Below, in pieces: positions 12,441-24,946 of a stretch of DNA of 64,000 nucleotides. Position numbers and translations under genes: made by a program. The notes below the pieces were generated by a model that was not told the origin of the DNA, made no database searches, and saw nothing but the letters and a program-made list of their open reading frames with translations. Each line of letters begins with the position of its first letter. Positions within the stretch are counted from its first letter, which is position 1. This DNA is from Hydrangea macrophylla (lineage: Eukaryota; Streptophyta; Magnoliopsida; Cornales; Hydrangeaceae), in assembly GCA_033977485.1 (NCBI GenBank), contig CM066988.1, forward strand, positions 137,492,859 through 137,556,858. Reading direction: 5' to 3'.

Positions 12441-12519
12441 TATGTAATTTTAGAGGGCTTGTGAAAAGCTCGTGAATAGTCTTAATAAAGAGCTTGTATA
12501 TTGACCCTTCTATAAAAAT

Positions 12520-12752
12520 ATAGGGTAAATTATATAGGCACCCCCTCATGTATTGCCATTGTTTACTAACACCCCTTAAACTAAGAAACTCAACAAATTG
12601 ACCCCGTGAACTATGTGAGAGTGGGGTATTTGAGTGAGTCAATTTGAGATGAAAAATGATGGTTGAGGGGTCAATTTGTTGACTTTTTTAGTTTATGGAG
12701 CGTTAGTGAAAAATGGGAATACATAAGGGGGTGTTTATATAATTTACCCTTA
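12520..12752. repeat. MITE with ~26-bp terminal inverted repeats
   Basis: Left end TAGGGTAAATTATATAGGCA then CCCCCT; right end AGGGGGTGTTTATATAATTT then ACCCTTA. The arms are nearly complementary over about 26 bp and the element is about 230 bp. The internal phrases on grass and dicot MITEs of this type also mirror each other (TCAACAAATTGACCCC against GGGGTCAATTTGTTGA), as here. It lies about 440 bp upstream of the DUF3119 ATG. Confidence 0.8.
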
Positions 12753-13189
12753 AATATATCTATTATTAAATTATATAGCTTTTAAAGGGCTTTTGAAAAA
12801 GTTCACGATCATTCAAATTAAGGCTCATTTAATAAATAAGACAAGCTCAATCATAAACTCTCGGCTCCTTTAATAAATAAGTTAAACTCAAGACTGGATT
12901 TCATGCTCGATTAATAAAAAGTCAATCTCAAACATACATGAACATAGCTCGGCTCCTATACACACTTGTGTGCTACTTCCGAGAATCCCATTCAATAGCA
13001 AAATCTCATCTAGCTGAGAGGAGAGGAGAAAAATTACGAAAGGGCATTAGAGTCACTTCATTGTTACTTTCCTCCAATGCAATTGCGGGAAAGCACAACC
13101 CTTCATTCACTCCTTTCCGCAATAGAAACATATCTTAGTAGTATTTGTTTTTCAAAATAAAAAACAAAAACAGAAAAAGCAAAAGCAAA

Positions 13190-14528
13190 ATGGAGAGTGC
13201 TCTGTTATCGGTTTCTCGCTGTTTCCCTTCACAGTACAGTAAGAATCTATCTTTTCACTTGTGTGCATGCTTTACTATTCAAATCTTGGTTCACATTTCA
13301 TTGTACTTTGATATGTACTTTGATTAACCATTTTTCCAAAAAAAAAAAGTATTAATTCTCAATCTTTTTTGGGATTCTTCAATGGTTCATTGGAAATTTT
13401 GTAACTGAAATTAATGGGTTGTGATTTTGAAAGCATATTATTTTAATTTGGGAATAATCACTGGGTGTTATTTCAAACAGATGGAGAAGTGGGCGGTGGA
13501 CTAATAAGAAGTTCTCATCAGAGCTCATTTTGTGGCAAACTGAATTTGAACAATTGTTTTCTGAGAAGAGACATCAGTAGAAGTTACAGTGGCGGCAAAG
13601 TGGCCGCCTCAGTGGTTATTTCACTGTTTTGACTTTTGACATACTTTTTTGACTTCAATTTTTTTGCTTCCAGTATATGTATTTATATGTATTTGGTTAA
13701 GTATGATGCAGCTGAATTAAGGGTTTCTTTCCATTTTATTTGATTTTTTGGGGCCTATTTCCATGTTTGGCAGCTTGGTAGGAATGTCAAGAAGGAAACT
13801 GTGATTCCAGACCCAGATTACAGAATACCTATTGTCCTACTTGGTGAGTGAGTACTTTTTTTTTTTTTTGGTGTATAGTAATCTGAAATATTCATGCAAC
13901 CCTTCTCTGGGTGAGAAAGCTGATATTCAAGAGGTCATAAGTAAACTAAAATGCTCATGGAATGTGCATAATAGAGTATTTAGAGTTCTCCGATAATTTC
14001 GTCGATTGTGTTAATACCCTATGCTCTTTAATTAAAGAGAAGGGTTTTGTTGAACAACTGTAGTTTTGTGTAATTGTTGTCTAGATCTGATCTGATCTGA
14101 TCTGACTGGGATTAATTAGATCCATTTTGGAGCACAAATATTGAAACAAAATCAAGCTTTGTTGGGACAAATGCATTTTTCTAAATCCACTATCCAGTCG
14201 ACTTGAAGTTGGCATTAATTGGTGAGTTAGATGGAAGAGAAATACTATATTGACAGAGGTGTTCACATTTTGAATTTGCCTTGTGGGTACTTTTCTTACT
14301 TTATCCCGTATATTAAATCATCTTCATTGGGCAATCTATACAGGTTTATCAGGTGGCTTGGTCTATACAGAGAATATATTCGCAGCAGCTCCTGTTGGCC
14401 TCCTTGGACTACTTCTATTGTTCCAGGTAATAATTGTTATTCGGTTCAGTAAGTGGAGTCCCCAGATTACTACTAGTATTTATCGTGTCATTTCATTTAT
14501 AGGCTAAGGGTTAATGGACCTTGATGCA

Positions 14529-14559
<31 letters not shown>

Positions 14560-16474
14560 AAGATGCGACTCGATGTTTGGCTGAAGTTACTTTTTATTCA
14601 CTATTTTTGGCTGTCTTCTTGCAGTCTGTTTTACCATTTCACATCTGTCTTGTTCATCCTGATCTCATAACCTTTCACTTTCCTTCTCTCAGACAACTAG
14701 AGTGAAATTCGTCTTTGATGAAGAGTCCCTGGTTTGTTCACTTACTCCTCCCAGTTGCTAAATTTTTTTCAATATTAATTCCACAACTTTCTTATGTTTC
14801 ATGTGTTCGTAAGAACTCTTTATGGATATATATTTGCACCTCTGCAATATGTTAGATGTGCATGACTTGTATAGAACCTAGGAAGCACGGACACTTCTAA
14901 GAAGGTAACATGTCATGTGTCGTATCATGTACGACACAAGGACACAACACTTCGTAGACACTTTTCTTGAGGTGTCAGCGTGCAATTGTTTTAAGATTTA
15001 CGTGTCGGCGTGCCCGTGCTCGTGCTTCATAGTATAGAACTAAACTCTAGCTTGTTGAATTCAGCTACTTAAAAAAAAATTCCATTTGGATTATCTTTTT
15101 TTTTTTTTGGTTTAAATCTGATTTCTTTTTAAAGCCCCCCCCCCCCCCAAAATAAAAAATAAATAGAAAAGGGCTCCAATTTGTAGCTTTTTAAAAGGCT
15201 CTTGTGATGCTCTTATTCCAAAAAGTGGCTCTAAATCTTTTACTGTCCAGGATCTGCTTAAATTTATACTCCTATAACTTTGCGCTGGAGTCTAGGGGCT
15301 AGTCAATCACCAAGAGTGCATTCCTCTCATCCTGTCAGATTACTTATAATACGTTCAATAAGTGTTTGCATGTCAGTCTATAGAAAAATACTGTGTTGTG
15401 TTATATGCTAATTTTCGGGAACTGAACTAAGCTCGCGTTCATATCTGTTTTTGCTTTCTGGTTGATGGGTTGGAAGATAGATAACTAGAATTCAAACAAA
15501 TACTAGAAATTGTACTCCGTCCTTCCCAAATGAAGAGTCATTTATTCCACAGTTTAAGAGTCCTTGAAAAATCAATGTACTTCAACTAGATACTTTCCAA
15601 GTTTACTCTTTATTGTACAAACTCTCTTACTTATCATTTGATGTGACGCTAAAGTTTTAAACTCAAAAGAAAGACCATAATGGAAAGTTGAAATTTTTAC
15701 TACAATAAACTAAGCTTCCTTAAGTAGTTGGAATTTCCGAAAGGGTCTCCTAACTTGGGACAGAGGGAGTAATATCTTTTATGCATATAGTTTAGTTAAA
15801 ATTCTTTTTCTGATTCTACTTTCCATCATCATATTTGGCGAGTATGAGCCATTAGAAACGCGTTTCCACGGATCTTTCACCTGGGTGCTTACTAAGTTGA
15901 GAGTGCCATTGCGGTATATCGTATGCCTTGCAATGGTAGATCGAGTTAAACAGTATTTCCCATTTCTTTTTTGATATTCTGGTTGCAGGAGGTAAAAGTA
16001 GGAGATCAGCTTCAGGATTCAGGTGAAAATGTTTTTGTGGGGGGAAAAAACCGTTGGAAGTGAGTAGCCGCTGTTTCCCCATATGGATATGTACACATAT
16101 AATTGTGGTGGCTCATTGTCATACATTTGTAACAGGTATTCTACATTTGTGAATTGGGAGCTCTGGTGGCCAAATTTTCCAATTTTGGTATATTTTAAGG
16201 AGACGCAAACAAAGCCCGAAGGACAAATTCACTTTTTCCCAGTAATATTTGTAAGTTCTATGTCCTAACTATTGACATATTTGAGATTAGCAATTGATAA
16301 GAACATGGAAAACATGAAAGACCATAAAACATAATAGCTATTATAATGCAGTCATCTACTTGATGAACTTATTGATCTTTTTTGTTTTCCTTGTTTTACA
16401 AATAGAATGGAAAGCAACTTTATGATGTTATGGTGGAGCGTGCTGGCCCTTCAAAAACCAGTGGTCCCAAATAG
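13190..16474 (+). CDS. Chloroplast-targeted DUF3119-type protein
   Basis: Eight exons: 13190-13238, 13481-13614, 13774-13843, 14344-14426, 14693-14731, 15989-16059, 16136-16250 and 16406-16474. They join in frame to 209 residues. The first ~60 residues are Ser/Arg-rich and look like a transit peptide. Then come PDPDYRIPIVLL (about 73-84), two hydrophobic stretches (about 79-95 and 100-111, the second APVGLLGLLLLFQ), FVFDEESLEV, ENVFVGGKNRWKYSTFVNWE and the C-terminus ERAGPSKTSGPK. From memory this conserved core matches the DUF3119 family shared by cyanobacteria and plastids, whose biochemical role I do not know; a thylakoid-associated membrane protein is an inference. Exon 2 has two possible donors three bases apart (13612 or 13615). 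The frame is intact. No symbol is given because I cannot match one with certainty. Confidence 0.85.
15515..15769. repeat. Stowaway-like MITE, family B, copy 3 (DUF3119 gene intron 5)
   Basis: Ends CTCCGTCCTTCCCAAATG and TTGGGACAGAGGGAG, flanked by TA on both sides. About 255 bp. It is the most diverged of four copies in the window. Confidence 0.75.
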
Positions 16475-16606
16475 TCCTGAAGGCTTGACCTCCATGTTCA
16501 CAACTACTCTACCATGCCATTGATATATATCAGACATGGTAATATCATGAGGTATTGGTTTATTTGATGTTAAACCAGGTGCATATAATACATCCATATG
16601 TATGTA

Positions 16607-16644
<38 letters not shown>

Positions 16645-17156
16645 CTCTTGCCTTGTTAGATGAACCTACAGGACAATTACGCCATAAGTGGAATCTATTT
16701 GAACTTCCTTGTGTTGTATAATTCCTGAGTGGAAAAAAGCAGCAGCAGCTGTCCTTGCTTGCTGGTATAAGCATTTATCTTTTGTTACTGAAAAAGAATC
16801 TTATTTAGTTTCTCTTTCTTACAGTTAAAAAGGCGATTGTTCCGTGGTTCCATCTGCTACATGAAAACTGCATTCGGTACATATACATTTGTATCTATAT
16901 AGATTGACTATCATATGATCTACTTATTTTATACCATTGTATTCCGACAATTGTAGCTAACTCGAATTATTCAGAAATATTTTGGAAGAATATTTGCAAA
17001 TATTGAACTTTATGTTACTTGTTTACTTTCTCTGGATATTTCTGATATAGAAATAATTATTTTTTTCACCAAACCAAAGTATGCTGTTTTGATAAAAGCT
17101 TTGACATTTACTAAACCTAATTGAATCCGGGAGCTTTTGGATCTTCGGCCGCACCC

Positions 17157-17345
17157 GTTGGGGCTTCCCACTTGACAGCATCAGTGGGTGCTTGACAGCG
17201 TACTGTTTTTTCTATTTTTTAAAAAATGAGAAAAAGCGAAAATTGGTGAGTTCTCAAGCACCTGAAAAAATGGGAAAAAGTCAAGTTCGTGTGCTGTCAA
17301 GCACCCATTAGTGCTGCCGAGTGGGCAGCCTCAATGGGGCTTCCG
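17157..17345. repeat. GC-rich foldback MITE
   Basis: Left arm contains GGGGCTTCCCACTTGACAGC, then CAGTGGGTGCTTGACAGC. The right arm contains GCTGTCAAGCACCCATTAGT, then GTGGGCAGCCTCAATGGGGC. The arms pair over about 45 bp with small mismatches around an A/T-rich loop. The element is more GC-rich than its surroundings. Confidence 0.75.
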
Positions 17346-18327
17346 AGGTTCCAAGGTTGATAATTCGAGTCTCCTCTTTAATTAATGTGCATGAACGATC
17401 TGATGTGCCTGAGATTTGCCTTGCAGCCACGTATCCAAATGGCTTGTGATTGGAAGAACTTTTCAAGAAGGAATTAATCAATATGCCCGACTGTTACCCT
17501 GTTGGAACTCAGGAATTTTTTCCATTTTTTACAGTTGCAAGATCCCAAATACAGAACCAAAAAAACTCATCAACTCTTGGCTTATTAAATTTGTTGGATG
17601 TGATTCACAAAAATTGATATAGATTCCTCTTTATTTGCTGCTTCCTCTATAGTTTGGTATGACAATAGGTAGGCAAATGACTTCTCATTCATCCCATATC
17701 TTGCAAGGTTTTCAATTCAGTGTAGGAACATGGACCTTAGATGTACACATCAGATTCCAGAATTAGACAACAGAATAAGTATATTGTATGCAACGATATA
17801 AGCTTGAAATTTAAATACAAGAAATTCCTATGAGGTCACCCATACTGATACTGCTAACGCTGATCTGCAAAGTTCCTTTGAGTTTAACTCCCTCACGACT
17901 TTAAAAAGCCTTCTTGCAAGTAGATAAGAGGCTTAAAACTTAATAAACTGTGTGGATCCAAGTACATGGACATACTTGTCTCACTAATTTTGGTTGCCAA
18001 CCAGGCAGCCTGCCCAATGAACTTGTCACCCAACCACATCTAGCGCTAACCTCAGAAATCCTGGTGAACACATTATAAGCTACCTTTCAGATTTACACTT
18101 GGAAAAATCCGAAAGAAAATAGATCCAACAGACAGCCTCGGACAGAGTTTTAAATACAATATACGTCCAACGAGTTGAATCCAAATGTTCATCAATGTCA
18201 CCGGAGGATCAAAACAAGGGTTTGAAAGAATCTTATCAATCTTACAAATTCATCTTAATATATATATATATATATATATGCCCGATCAGGCTCTTAAGTG
18301 AACAAGTTTGAGTGAACATACCCAATA

Positions 18328-18421
18328 AACATGTTTTTTAGCCTAAAAGAACCCCGTGGGCCGCATCGCTGATCCGCGCGCCTTGCTGACCCGCAGGTTC
18401 TTTAGGCTAAAAAAACATGTT
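18328..18421. repeat. Hairpin-forming inverted repeat
   Basis: AAACATGTTTTTTAGCCTAA at the left pairs with TTAGGCTAAAAAAACATGTT at the right, extended inward by AAGAACC/GGTTCTT. The loop is GC-rich. Probably a small MITE; the stem is about 28 bp. Confidence 0.75.
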
Positions 18422-18773
18422 CACTTTAAGACCCTCACCGTATATATGCCAACCACCAAAACCTAAACAATTCCCTAAATGGCAGTTCATCATCTACTCA
18501 GACTACTCCTTCAAGACCATGTCCTCTCTAGTTGTTAAGCAAATCTCCCATTGAGTAGATAAGAAGCTGAAACCTCTCCATCTCTGGAACAATCGTGCCA
18601 CTACAGCCCTCTATACCTTGTTAGTGGTTCTATACAGCCAAAAGTGTACGTTTCTGTCACTTGAGCAGCCCATTCTCTTTTCACTCTTTCAAAGAGAAAT
18701 AGGAAGACCAGCTATTTCGCTGTTAAGGTCTGTTTGGATTGCCCGAGAAAAACTGTGAATTTGAATATTCTAG

Positions 18774-21700
18774 TCAATCCCTTTTGGTGCAATGAGCATC
18801 TGTACCATGTTGAGTACAATCATCATAACCAACACTATGTAGGAACTCCCGAATCTCTTTCACGCTGCTATTGCTGGCTTGCAACAACCTCTCATCTTCC
18901 TCGTAGATTAGATAAGGAGCTTCACCTTTTTTTCTCGATAGTAACTTCGAGGCTCCCTTCAGTACATGATATTCCCAGCCCTGAACGTCTATTTTCAGCA
19001 GCAGTACAGGCTCGGACTCTGGGATCACTTCATCGAGAGGGATTGACCTTACTTGAAGTGAAATCTCTTCATTGGCCTTGAATGCCAGCTTTGCACCAAC
19101 TGCTGAAACTGCACTATTGTCTAGCCGGCCAACCAACTGATAACATACACAAGAATTATCATGAGCGAGCTTGTAAAGAACAGTCTGGATAACAAAAATA
19201 AATGAGCTAAAAAAAGAAGTTTTCTAAATAACTATGAACATTACAAACGTTTTTTTTTTCTTTTAGTTCCAATTTTTTTCTGCTATAAAGTAGATGGTTA
19301 TAGTGGGGCCACTTGAATTTATTGCAAGTTGTTTTAGGTGATCTCACTGGTACATGTATTGCAATCCAAATTTGAGATAAAAATTTGGGAACTACGGCAT
19401 TATTCTTGGAAGTACGCCTTATATGGATCTTTGAGTGAAATAATCATAAAAAATACTCAAAAGTGGGAAACACAAGATATGAATTTGAATGCAGAGAATT
19501 AGAGTTACATTGAGAACAATACGCTATGAGCTATCGAGAACATTATGCCATGAGCTACGACGTCAAATAAGAAGTAAATGGATTATTCGTAACTCCAAAT
19601 CACTAATCACACCAAAGTCTTGTGGCTTGTGCTATTCAACAAATAGTGATATGAACAGCAACAACCAAAGGATATAGTATTTTGATCTAGCAAGCCAAGG
19701 TGCGCTAAAAAAAGCCTTACATTTAGGCTTAGTTTGGGCTTAGTTTGGTCCCCATTTTGGTGCTTCTCCTTTTCTAAAGCACAATTTCATGTTAATTCAT
19801 TTGGTAACTAGTTTATGAGCTTTGCAAAAATTGAACTTAGGGCTTTTTTGGGTGGAGCTTTTAAAAGCTCTAGAATGAAGCTTTTAAAAGCTCAAGGTTG
19901 TTTTTTGGTTTCATGATGTTTTTTGAAGAGTAATGTGTCCCTTGTACAAAATTATCAAACAACTTAATAATAAATTCCATAAGCTACTTTTAAAAAGCCA
20001 TGTGGGGGCCAAACTAAGCCTTAATTCTCAACTAGCATATTAATCTTCATCTCCTATAGCTAAATTACAACTCATTTGACCTCTTTCAAGGTTTAAGTTA
20101 ATGAAGAATCTCAACCGACGTAAGTCCAGGAGCCTCACTATCAAAACAACCTTAGGGTCTGTTTGTTTGCCGGATAACTTAGGGGGATTGGACTAAAATA
20201 GTCCAATCCGGGCCTATACTGTGTTTGTTTGTGTCTTTGTAGTATAAGTTAACTCAAGGTATTGTGATATGTGGTTAAAATTTATGCTGCCTAGGAGGGA
20301 TAACTTAATAACTGGGGGGAGGTGGTATTAAAAATGCGGGGATAAGGTGTAAGTGGGATAAGCTAGACAAATGTCCATTCTATCCTTGATATAAAAGGCA
20401 CCTCACATATGGGCTCACAGTCACAATCCAAAAAAACCCACAATACATCGAGAGAAGAGAGAGAGAAGCGAAAGCTGCGATCAAGAAGAGAGAGAGAGAG
20501 AGAAAGGACCAGATCGAAGTGAGAGAGAGAGAAGAGAAGATTTCGAAGAGAGAAGATCGAAGGTCCAGATCGATGAAGAGAGAGAGAAAGGACCAGATCG
20601 ATGAAGACGAAGATGATTTCGAAGATAGATGACGAAGACGAAGACTCTCTTCGAAGATGAAGACCCAGATCGAAGGTTCTGTACATGTTAATATTTTGTA
20701 TTTTGTATTCTTTGTATCTTGTAGTCCAGATCTAAACATGTTCCTAATTTGTATTTTATTTTTTGTATTTGATTTGTCAAAAACATGTTTGCATTGTTTG
20801 GTTTTGATTTTTTTTTTTTTTTTTTTTTTTTTTTGTCAGTTTTTTTTTTTTTTTTTTGTGCAAAATATGTTCTTTTCCAGATCCATACATGTTTCTATTT
20901 TGTGTAGTTTGATTTTTTTTTTTCTTTCGTCAAAACCCTCTGGAGATCTATGACTGTTTTTCTTTTGGATTTTTCCACTTTGTTTGGTTTCCCAGAAAAT
21001 TTTGGAAGAAGGAATAGAATAGTCCTTTTAATTATTTGTGGTTCTAGTAGAGTATTGGAATTGGAATTAAAAAGAAAAGATTTGATTCTACGCTTTTCTG
21101 CTGTTGTTCTAGATATTTTGATTTTAGTCCTTTTGTTTTAATTTCTTCATCGATCCAGTATACATGGATGATTGATTGTATAATTTGTATGTTTGGAACC
21201 ATTTCTGTTCTGTTTTACAAATGAAACACAAATTTTCATGACTCCATGAATTTCACTTGAATGGCACTTTGGGAAAAGTAAGGATTAATCCAATCTTATA
21301 CCATGCTTATCCAAACATAGTGTTGGACTATTTTAGCTTTATACCCAGTATAATCCGGTACTTACCAAACACAGTATAAAAATAATACTGCATTATTTTT
21401 ATCCTGTAGTTAGTTATCCTAGCATAACTAACTACACTTAATACTATACCCCATTATCCTATCCGGCAAACAAACGAGGCCTTAATATCTAAATATTACA
21501 ACCACCTAATTATGTTAGCGTAGGTTGCAGCTGTAAGGAAGAGGATGGTATTGAAGTAAAGCAAATGGTGTTGTATCAATGCCTAAAGTGTGTTTTTTCC
21601 GCGAGTTGAAGAAAACATATATTAGCCTCACAAACCCAAAATTGAAGGATATTAGTAGCATTCATTTGCTCTATAGATGAATGAAGCACCTAGCAATAAA

Positions 21701-22753
21701 TTTTAAATAAATCCCTACTAAAAAGTAAACACTAGCCAAACATACAAAATACATGCATATACATAATGTCTTTACAACCCCATGTCAAACAAGCCATTCA
21801 GCATATTGTGAAGAATGTAGAATCAAAAATGAAGAATTTACCTTCTAGTATAGAATATTAGAATTTCAAAGTTCAACTTAACAATCCTAACAACTTAATA
21901 ACTGTACTTAAAAAAAAAAAATTACATATGTCAGTATATATATATAATATAATAATACAGAACACTTCTTGTAAGGACGCCTTTACTTTATTAAGTTAAG
22001 GAATTTCTATTTTCAGCCGTTAGATCGTCACTTTAAAAAATAAAATAACAATACCCTTTGATGAAAACTCCATCTAACGGCAAAAAAGTCAAACGTCCTT
22101 ACTTACTAGAAGTGTTCTATATAATACTATATACGGAGTATCTAAATTTAAGCATATACCTTATGGAATGTAATGTTAGCAAGCCGATCAGAGACAGCAA
22201 CCTCAAAAACCGTAACCAAATCCCCAACCCGGTTCAAGTAAACCCCATCACAAATCCTCTGCAGGTTCTCAAAAACCGGCTCGAACGCCAAAACCCTAAA
22301 CCCCATCACGGCCGCCGCGAACGTCGCAATTCCCACATTGGCCCCAACATCCAAAAAAATGCCCATTTTGCCCTCACCCTTTATCTTCTCCAGCACCTCC
22401 TGAACAGTCACCGAAATATCGGGTCGCCTAAAGGGCTTTCCCTTCAGGACCCGAACAATGTTCTTGTGGGGTTTATCGGGTAGGGATCCGAAATCGGAGA
22501 GAGAGTAGAGAAATGGGTATTCGAGACCCTCGACGACGCTGGCGATTACGGGGTGGGCTTGAGGGCAGTTGTGGCAATCAAAGGGTTGAAGAATTGGGGT
22601 TTTGAGTGTGAGGTTGGGGTTAGGGTTAGGGTTTGATGTGCGAGAGGAGAGGAAGAAGATGATGAGGATTAGGAGAGAGATGGAGAGGAGGAGAAGGAGA
22701 GTTTTGGGGGCGAGGAGGTTTGTGGGTCGGTCTCTTTTGAAAGCATTCGCCAT
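18774..22753 (-). CDS. FkbM-family SAM-dependent methyltransferase, Golgi-type membrane anchor
   Basis: Two exons on the minus strand, 22753-22160 and 19136-18774, joined in frame by a GT-AG intron of 3.0 kb to give 318 residues. Residues about 15-37 form one hydrophobic anchor after a short basic N-terminus, as in type II Golgi proteins. A Pro/Asn-rich stem follows. The catalytic domain has the SAM-binding glycine loop FLDVGANVGIATFAAA (133-148), the acidic-loop phrase AFEPVFENLQRI (156-167), and the FkbM hallmark LLLKIDVQGWEYHVLKGA (243-260). The family O-methylates sugars and other small hydroxyl substrates; the plant substrate is not known to me. The ATG at 22753 is chosen because the anchor follows it directly; an in-frame ATG at 22819 would add 22 residues. 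No breaks were seen. Confidence 0.88.
19726..20020. repeat. Tourist-like MITE in FkbM intron
   Basis: Ends GGCTTAGTTTGG and CCAAACTAAGCC are complementary, and each is flanked by TTA, the target duplication of PIF/Harbinger elements. About 295 bp. The left end is doubled (GGCTTAGTTTGGGCTTAGTTTGG). Confidence 0.85.
20155..21481. mobile_element. Non-autonomous PIF/Harbinger-like transposon in FkbM intron
   Basis: A 1327-bp element. Its left end GGGTCTGTTTGTTTGCCGG and right end CCGGCAAACAAACGAGGCC are inverted repeats of about 19 bp with 2-3 mismatches, flanked on both sides by TTA. Subterminal phrases recur (TAGTCCAATCC, GTATAAT, GGATAACTTA). No transposase frame is present. The interior has GA-rich sequence (20450-20600), long T runs (20809-20858) and segments that look like captured 5' UTR or gene sequence. 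Acquired host DNA is possible but not shown. Confidence 0.8.
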
Positions 22754-23235
22754 GAAAATTGAGAACAAAGTTTTTCGAGTATTTTCCGGGTAAAATTTGG
22801 AATTTTCTGGGAAAATCAATATTGGATCTCAGAGGAAGAAGAAGAAGGTTGATAGAGCAGACTACTGTCTACAGAGACGAGTGTGTGCTAGGGTGCGCAC
22901 ATGTTAAAGGCTCTAAAAATATAAATAAATAAACAAGTGTTACAGTATCAGTTCCAGTGCTAGGAGGCCAGGTTTATTGAATTTGACTTTGATGGTAAAC
23001 AATGGGGTTTGGGTACTTTGGGAGCAAAGCTCTCAAAAAACTTTTTTGTCCATTTATACATATTTTAAATGTGAGACAAAGAATCGAATAAATTTAGGTC
23101 TTATTTATCTCATAAGGTGGGTAATGAAGTATTACTCTACGCCTTTAACTAGTAATTCCACACTCTGAGTAATAGTGAATATTAATTACCCAACAACCTT
23201 TTGAGTTGCATTGTATATGGCCTGTGTAGATGCAC

Positions 23236-23313
23236 TGAGAAATCAACAAAACAAAAAAAAACTTAAATATTTGTTGAGAAATCAACAAAACAAAAAAAAA
23301 CTTAAATATTTGT
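23236..23313. repeat. 39-bp direct tandem duplication
   Basis: Two identical adjacent units starting TGAGAAATCAACAAAACAAA and ending AAATATTTGT. Identity without mismatches suggests a recent slippage or duplication event. Confidence 0.85.
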
Positions 23314-23779
23314 CACTTGTCAGTAGCTTTAAAGTTATTAAGCATATAATAAAAAAGATGCCTTGAAAAAAAAAATCAACAAAAATTATGTGAAAAAAAA
23401 TTTTGGGAAAAAAAAAAATTGGGTTGTGATCTAGAAGTCGGGTCGGGTCCAAATCCTACTAGGTTGGTTCTGGGTCTCAAAACACTGGAACTGTTCATAT
23501 CTGGGTCGGTTCTAGTTCCGTCTAGAGACTCTAGACCCGACCTCGACCCATGTGCACCCCTACTTTTGACTACAACAGTCCTTCATATGAGAATATTAAA
23601 ATGATATTATTAATTAATCATGCACTATTAGGCATACCCAAACAATAGACGATTGAATTAATAGGGACTATTAGTTCGATTTCTTATGCCTCTAGATTAG
23701 TCCTGCAAAACAAATATAGTCTTAGGACTTTAATTTTTTCAATTAACTTTTATATGGATGGTATATGTTGAAAATGTTA

Positions 23780-24031
23780 CTCCCTCCGTCCCATTTTGAG
23801 AGTCCATTATTCCATTTTGGGATGTCCCAAAATAGTGTCCACTTTCCTAAAATTGATGTACAATTTTTACTTACTTTCCAAAATTATCCCTCCTTGAAAT
23901 CTACACCAAGACAAAACTAAAAAAGTTGTTGTAATGATTAGGGGCAATTGTGGAAAGTGGGTGTAGATTCTTTTTGTCCCCTTAATAAGTTGAGTTCCCA
24001 AATATGGACTCTCAAAATGGGACGGAGGGAG
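23780..24031. repeat. Stowaway-like MITE, family B, copy 1
   Basis: 252 bp with ends CTCCCTCCGTCCCATTTTGA and TCAAAATGGGACGGAGGGAG, perfectly inverted over at least 20 bp, flanked by TA. This is the Tc1/mariner-type Stowaway signature. Confidence 0.92.
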
Positions 24032-24199
24032 TAAAATTTTGAGAGGACCAATTACTAAATTATCTTCAAAGTGTTAAAATTACACTTATATACAACAAAT
24101 TTTCAAAAAATTTGGGAGGGCCATGGCCCTCTTTGGTCTACCAATGAGTCCGCCCCTACACTCCAAAGTATTGAGGGGGTTTAGATCGAATAAAATATA

Positions 24200-24451
24200 C
24201 TCCCTCCGTCCCATTTTGAGAGTCTATTATTCCATTTTGGGATGTCCCAAAATAGTGTCCACTTTTCTAAAATTGATGTACAATTTTTACTTACTTTCCA
24301 AAATTATCCCTCCTTGAAATCTACACCAAGACAAAACTAAAAAAGTTGTTGTAATGATTAGGGGCAATTGTGGAAAGTGAGTGTAGATTCTTTTTGTCCC
24401 CTTAATAAGTTGAGTTCCCAAAGATGGACTCTCAAAATGGGACCGAGGGAG
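24200..24451. repeat. Stowaway-like MITE, family B, copy 2
   Basis: 252 bp, almost identical to copy 1 exactly 420 bp away, differing by only a few substitutions (for example GACCGAGGGAG at the right end). Flanked by TA. Both copies have the same orientation. Confidence 0.92.
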
Positions 24452-24946
24452 TAGTAAGCAATGATAAAATAAAGGATGAATAGTCATTTTGGCTAAGCTT
24501 TGATTGCAGTTGACTAACTTTTCCCACTAGGCAACTAACCAAGTTCGTGCTTTTGCCTAACAAAAATGCATGGAACTGCTCTTAGGTAAATTGCTTCTAT
24601 GTTGTGTGTACAAGTACGAAGTATAAATGTATCTCCATGTATGAAGTAATTAAAAACAATCTAATTTGGGTTATAATTATAATAGAATACTATTTAGATT
24701 AAGGGTAAATTTAATTGCTTTTGAAAGGAAGTGTCATTGTTTAGATAGCTTCGTATTAATATTAATAATTAATAAATATACGAATAGATAATTAACAGTC
24801 CTAGTAGTCTGAGAATTTTGGTTACGAAATTACCTCTGCAAATAAATACCAACACGTTTGAACATTCTTGTTAGAGCTTTACACTAATTAGGACACAAGA
24901 CTCAAGTCCCATCTCAACCTTAATTTCCCAAACAATTGGCTACTAC

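Larger units (their letters stand above)
11087..13189. promoter_or_regulatory. Divergent intergenic region between BSD2 and DUF3119 gene
   Basis: This 2.1-kb spacer must hold both promoters. A CT run at about 11226-11250 lies 140-165 bases upstream of the BSD2 ATG, and GA/CT tracts are common in plant core promoters. An imperfect hairpin around the phrase AGTGTCGTTAAAA occupies about 11630-11700. Two further repeat blocks (12190-12440 and 12520-12752) are listed separately. No TATA box could be assigned with confidence for either gene. Confidence 0.5.
16475..18773. other. Intergenic region between DUF3119 gene and FkbM gene
   Basis: The two genes converge here. A GA run lies at about 16611-16641. 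A foldback element (17157-17345) and a hairpin (18328-18421) are listed separately, and a TA run lies at about 18259-18279. I see no other gene; short open segments here have no coding character. Confidence 0.6.
22754..24946. other. Intergenic region between FkbM gene and polygalacturonase
   Basis: The two genes are divergent. It starts with the FkbM 5' UTR/promoter, including the GA-rich stretch just beyond the ATG. A 39-bp tandem repeat, AT-rich DNA and two Stowaway-like MITEs follow (listed). No other gene was recognised. Confidence 0.6.

Noticed and set aside
14081..14507. Overlapping open segments on both strands across DUF3119 exon 4
   Set aside because: They are the real exon read past its splice sites or in wrong frames; only 14344-14426 keeps the conserved protein.
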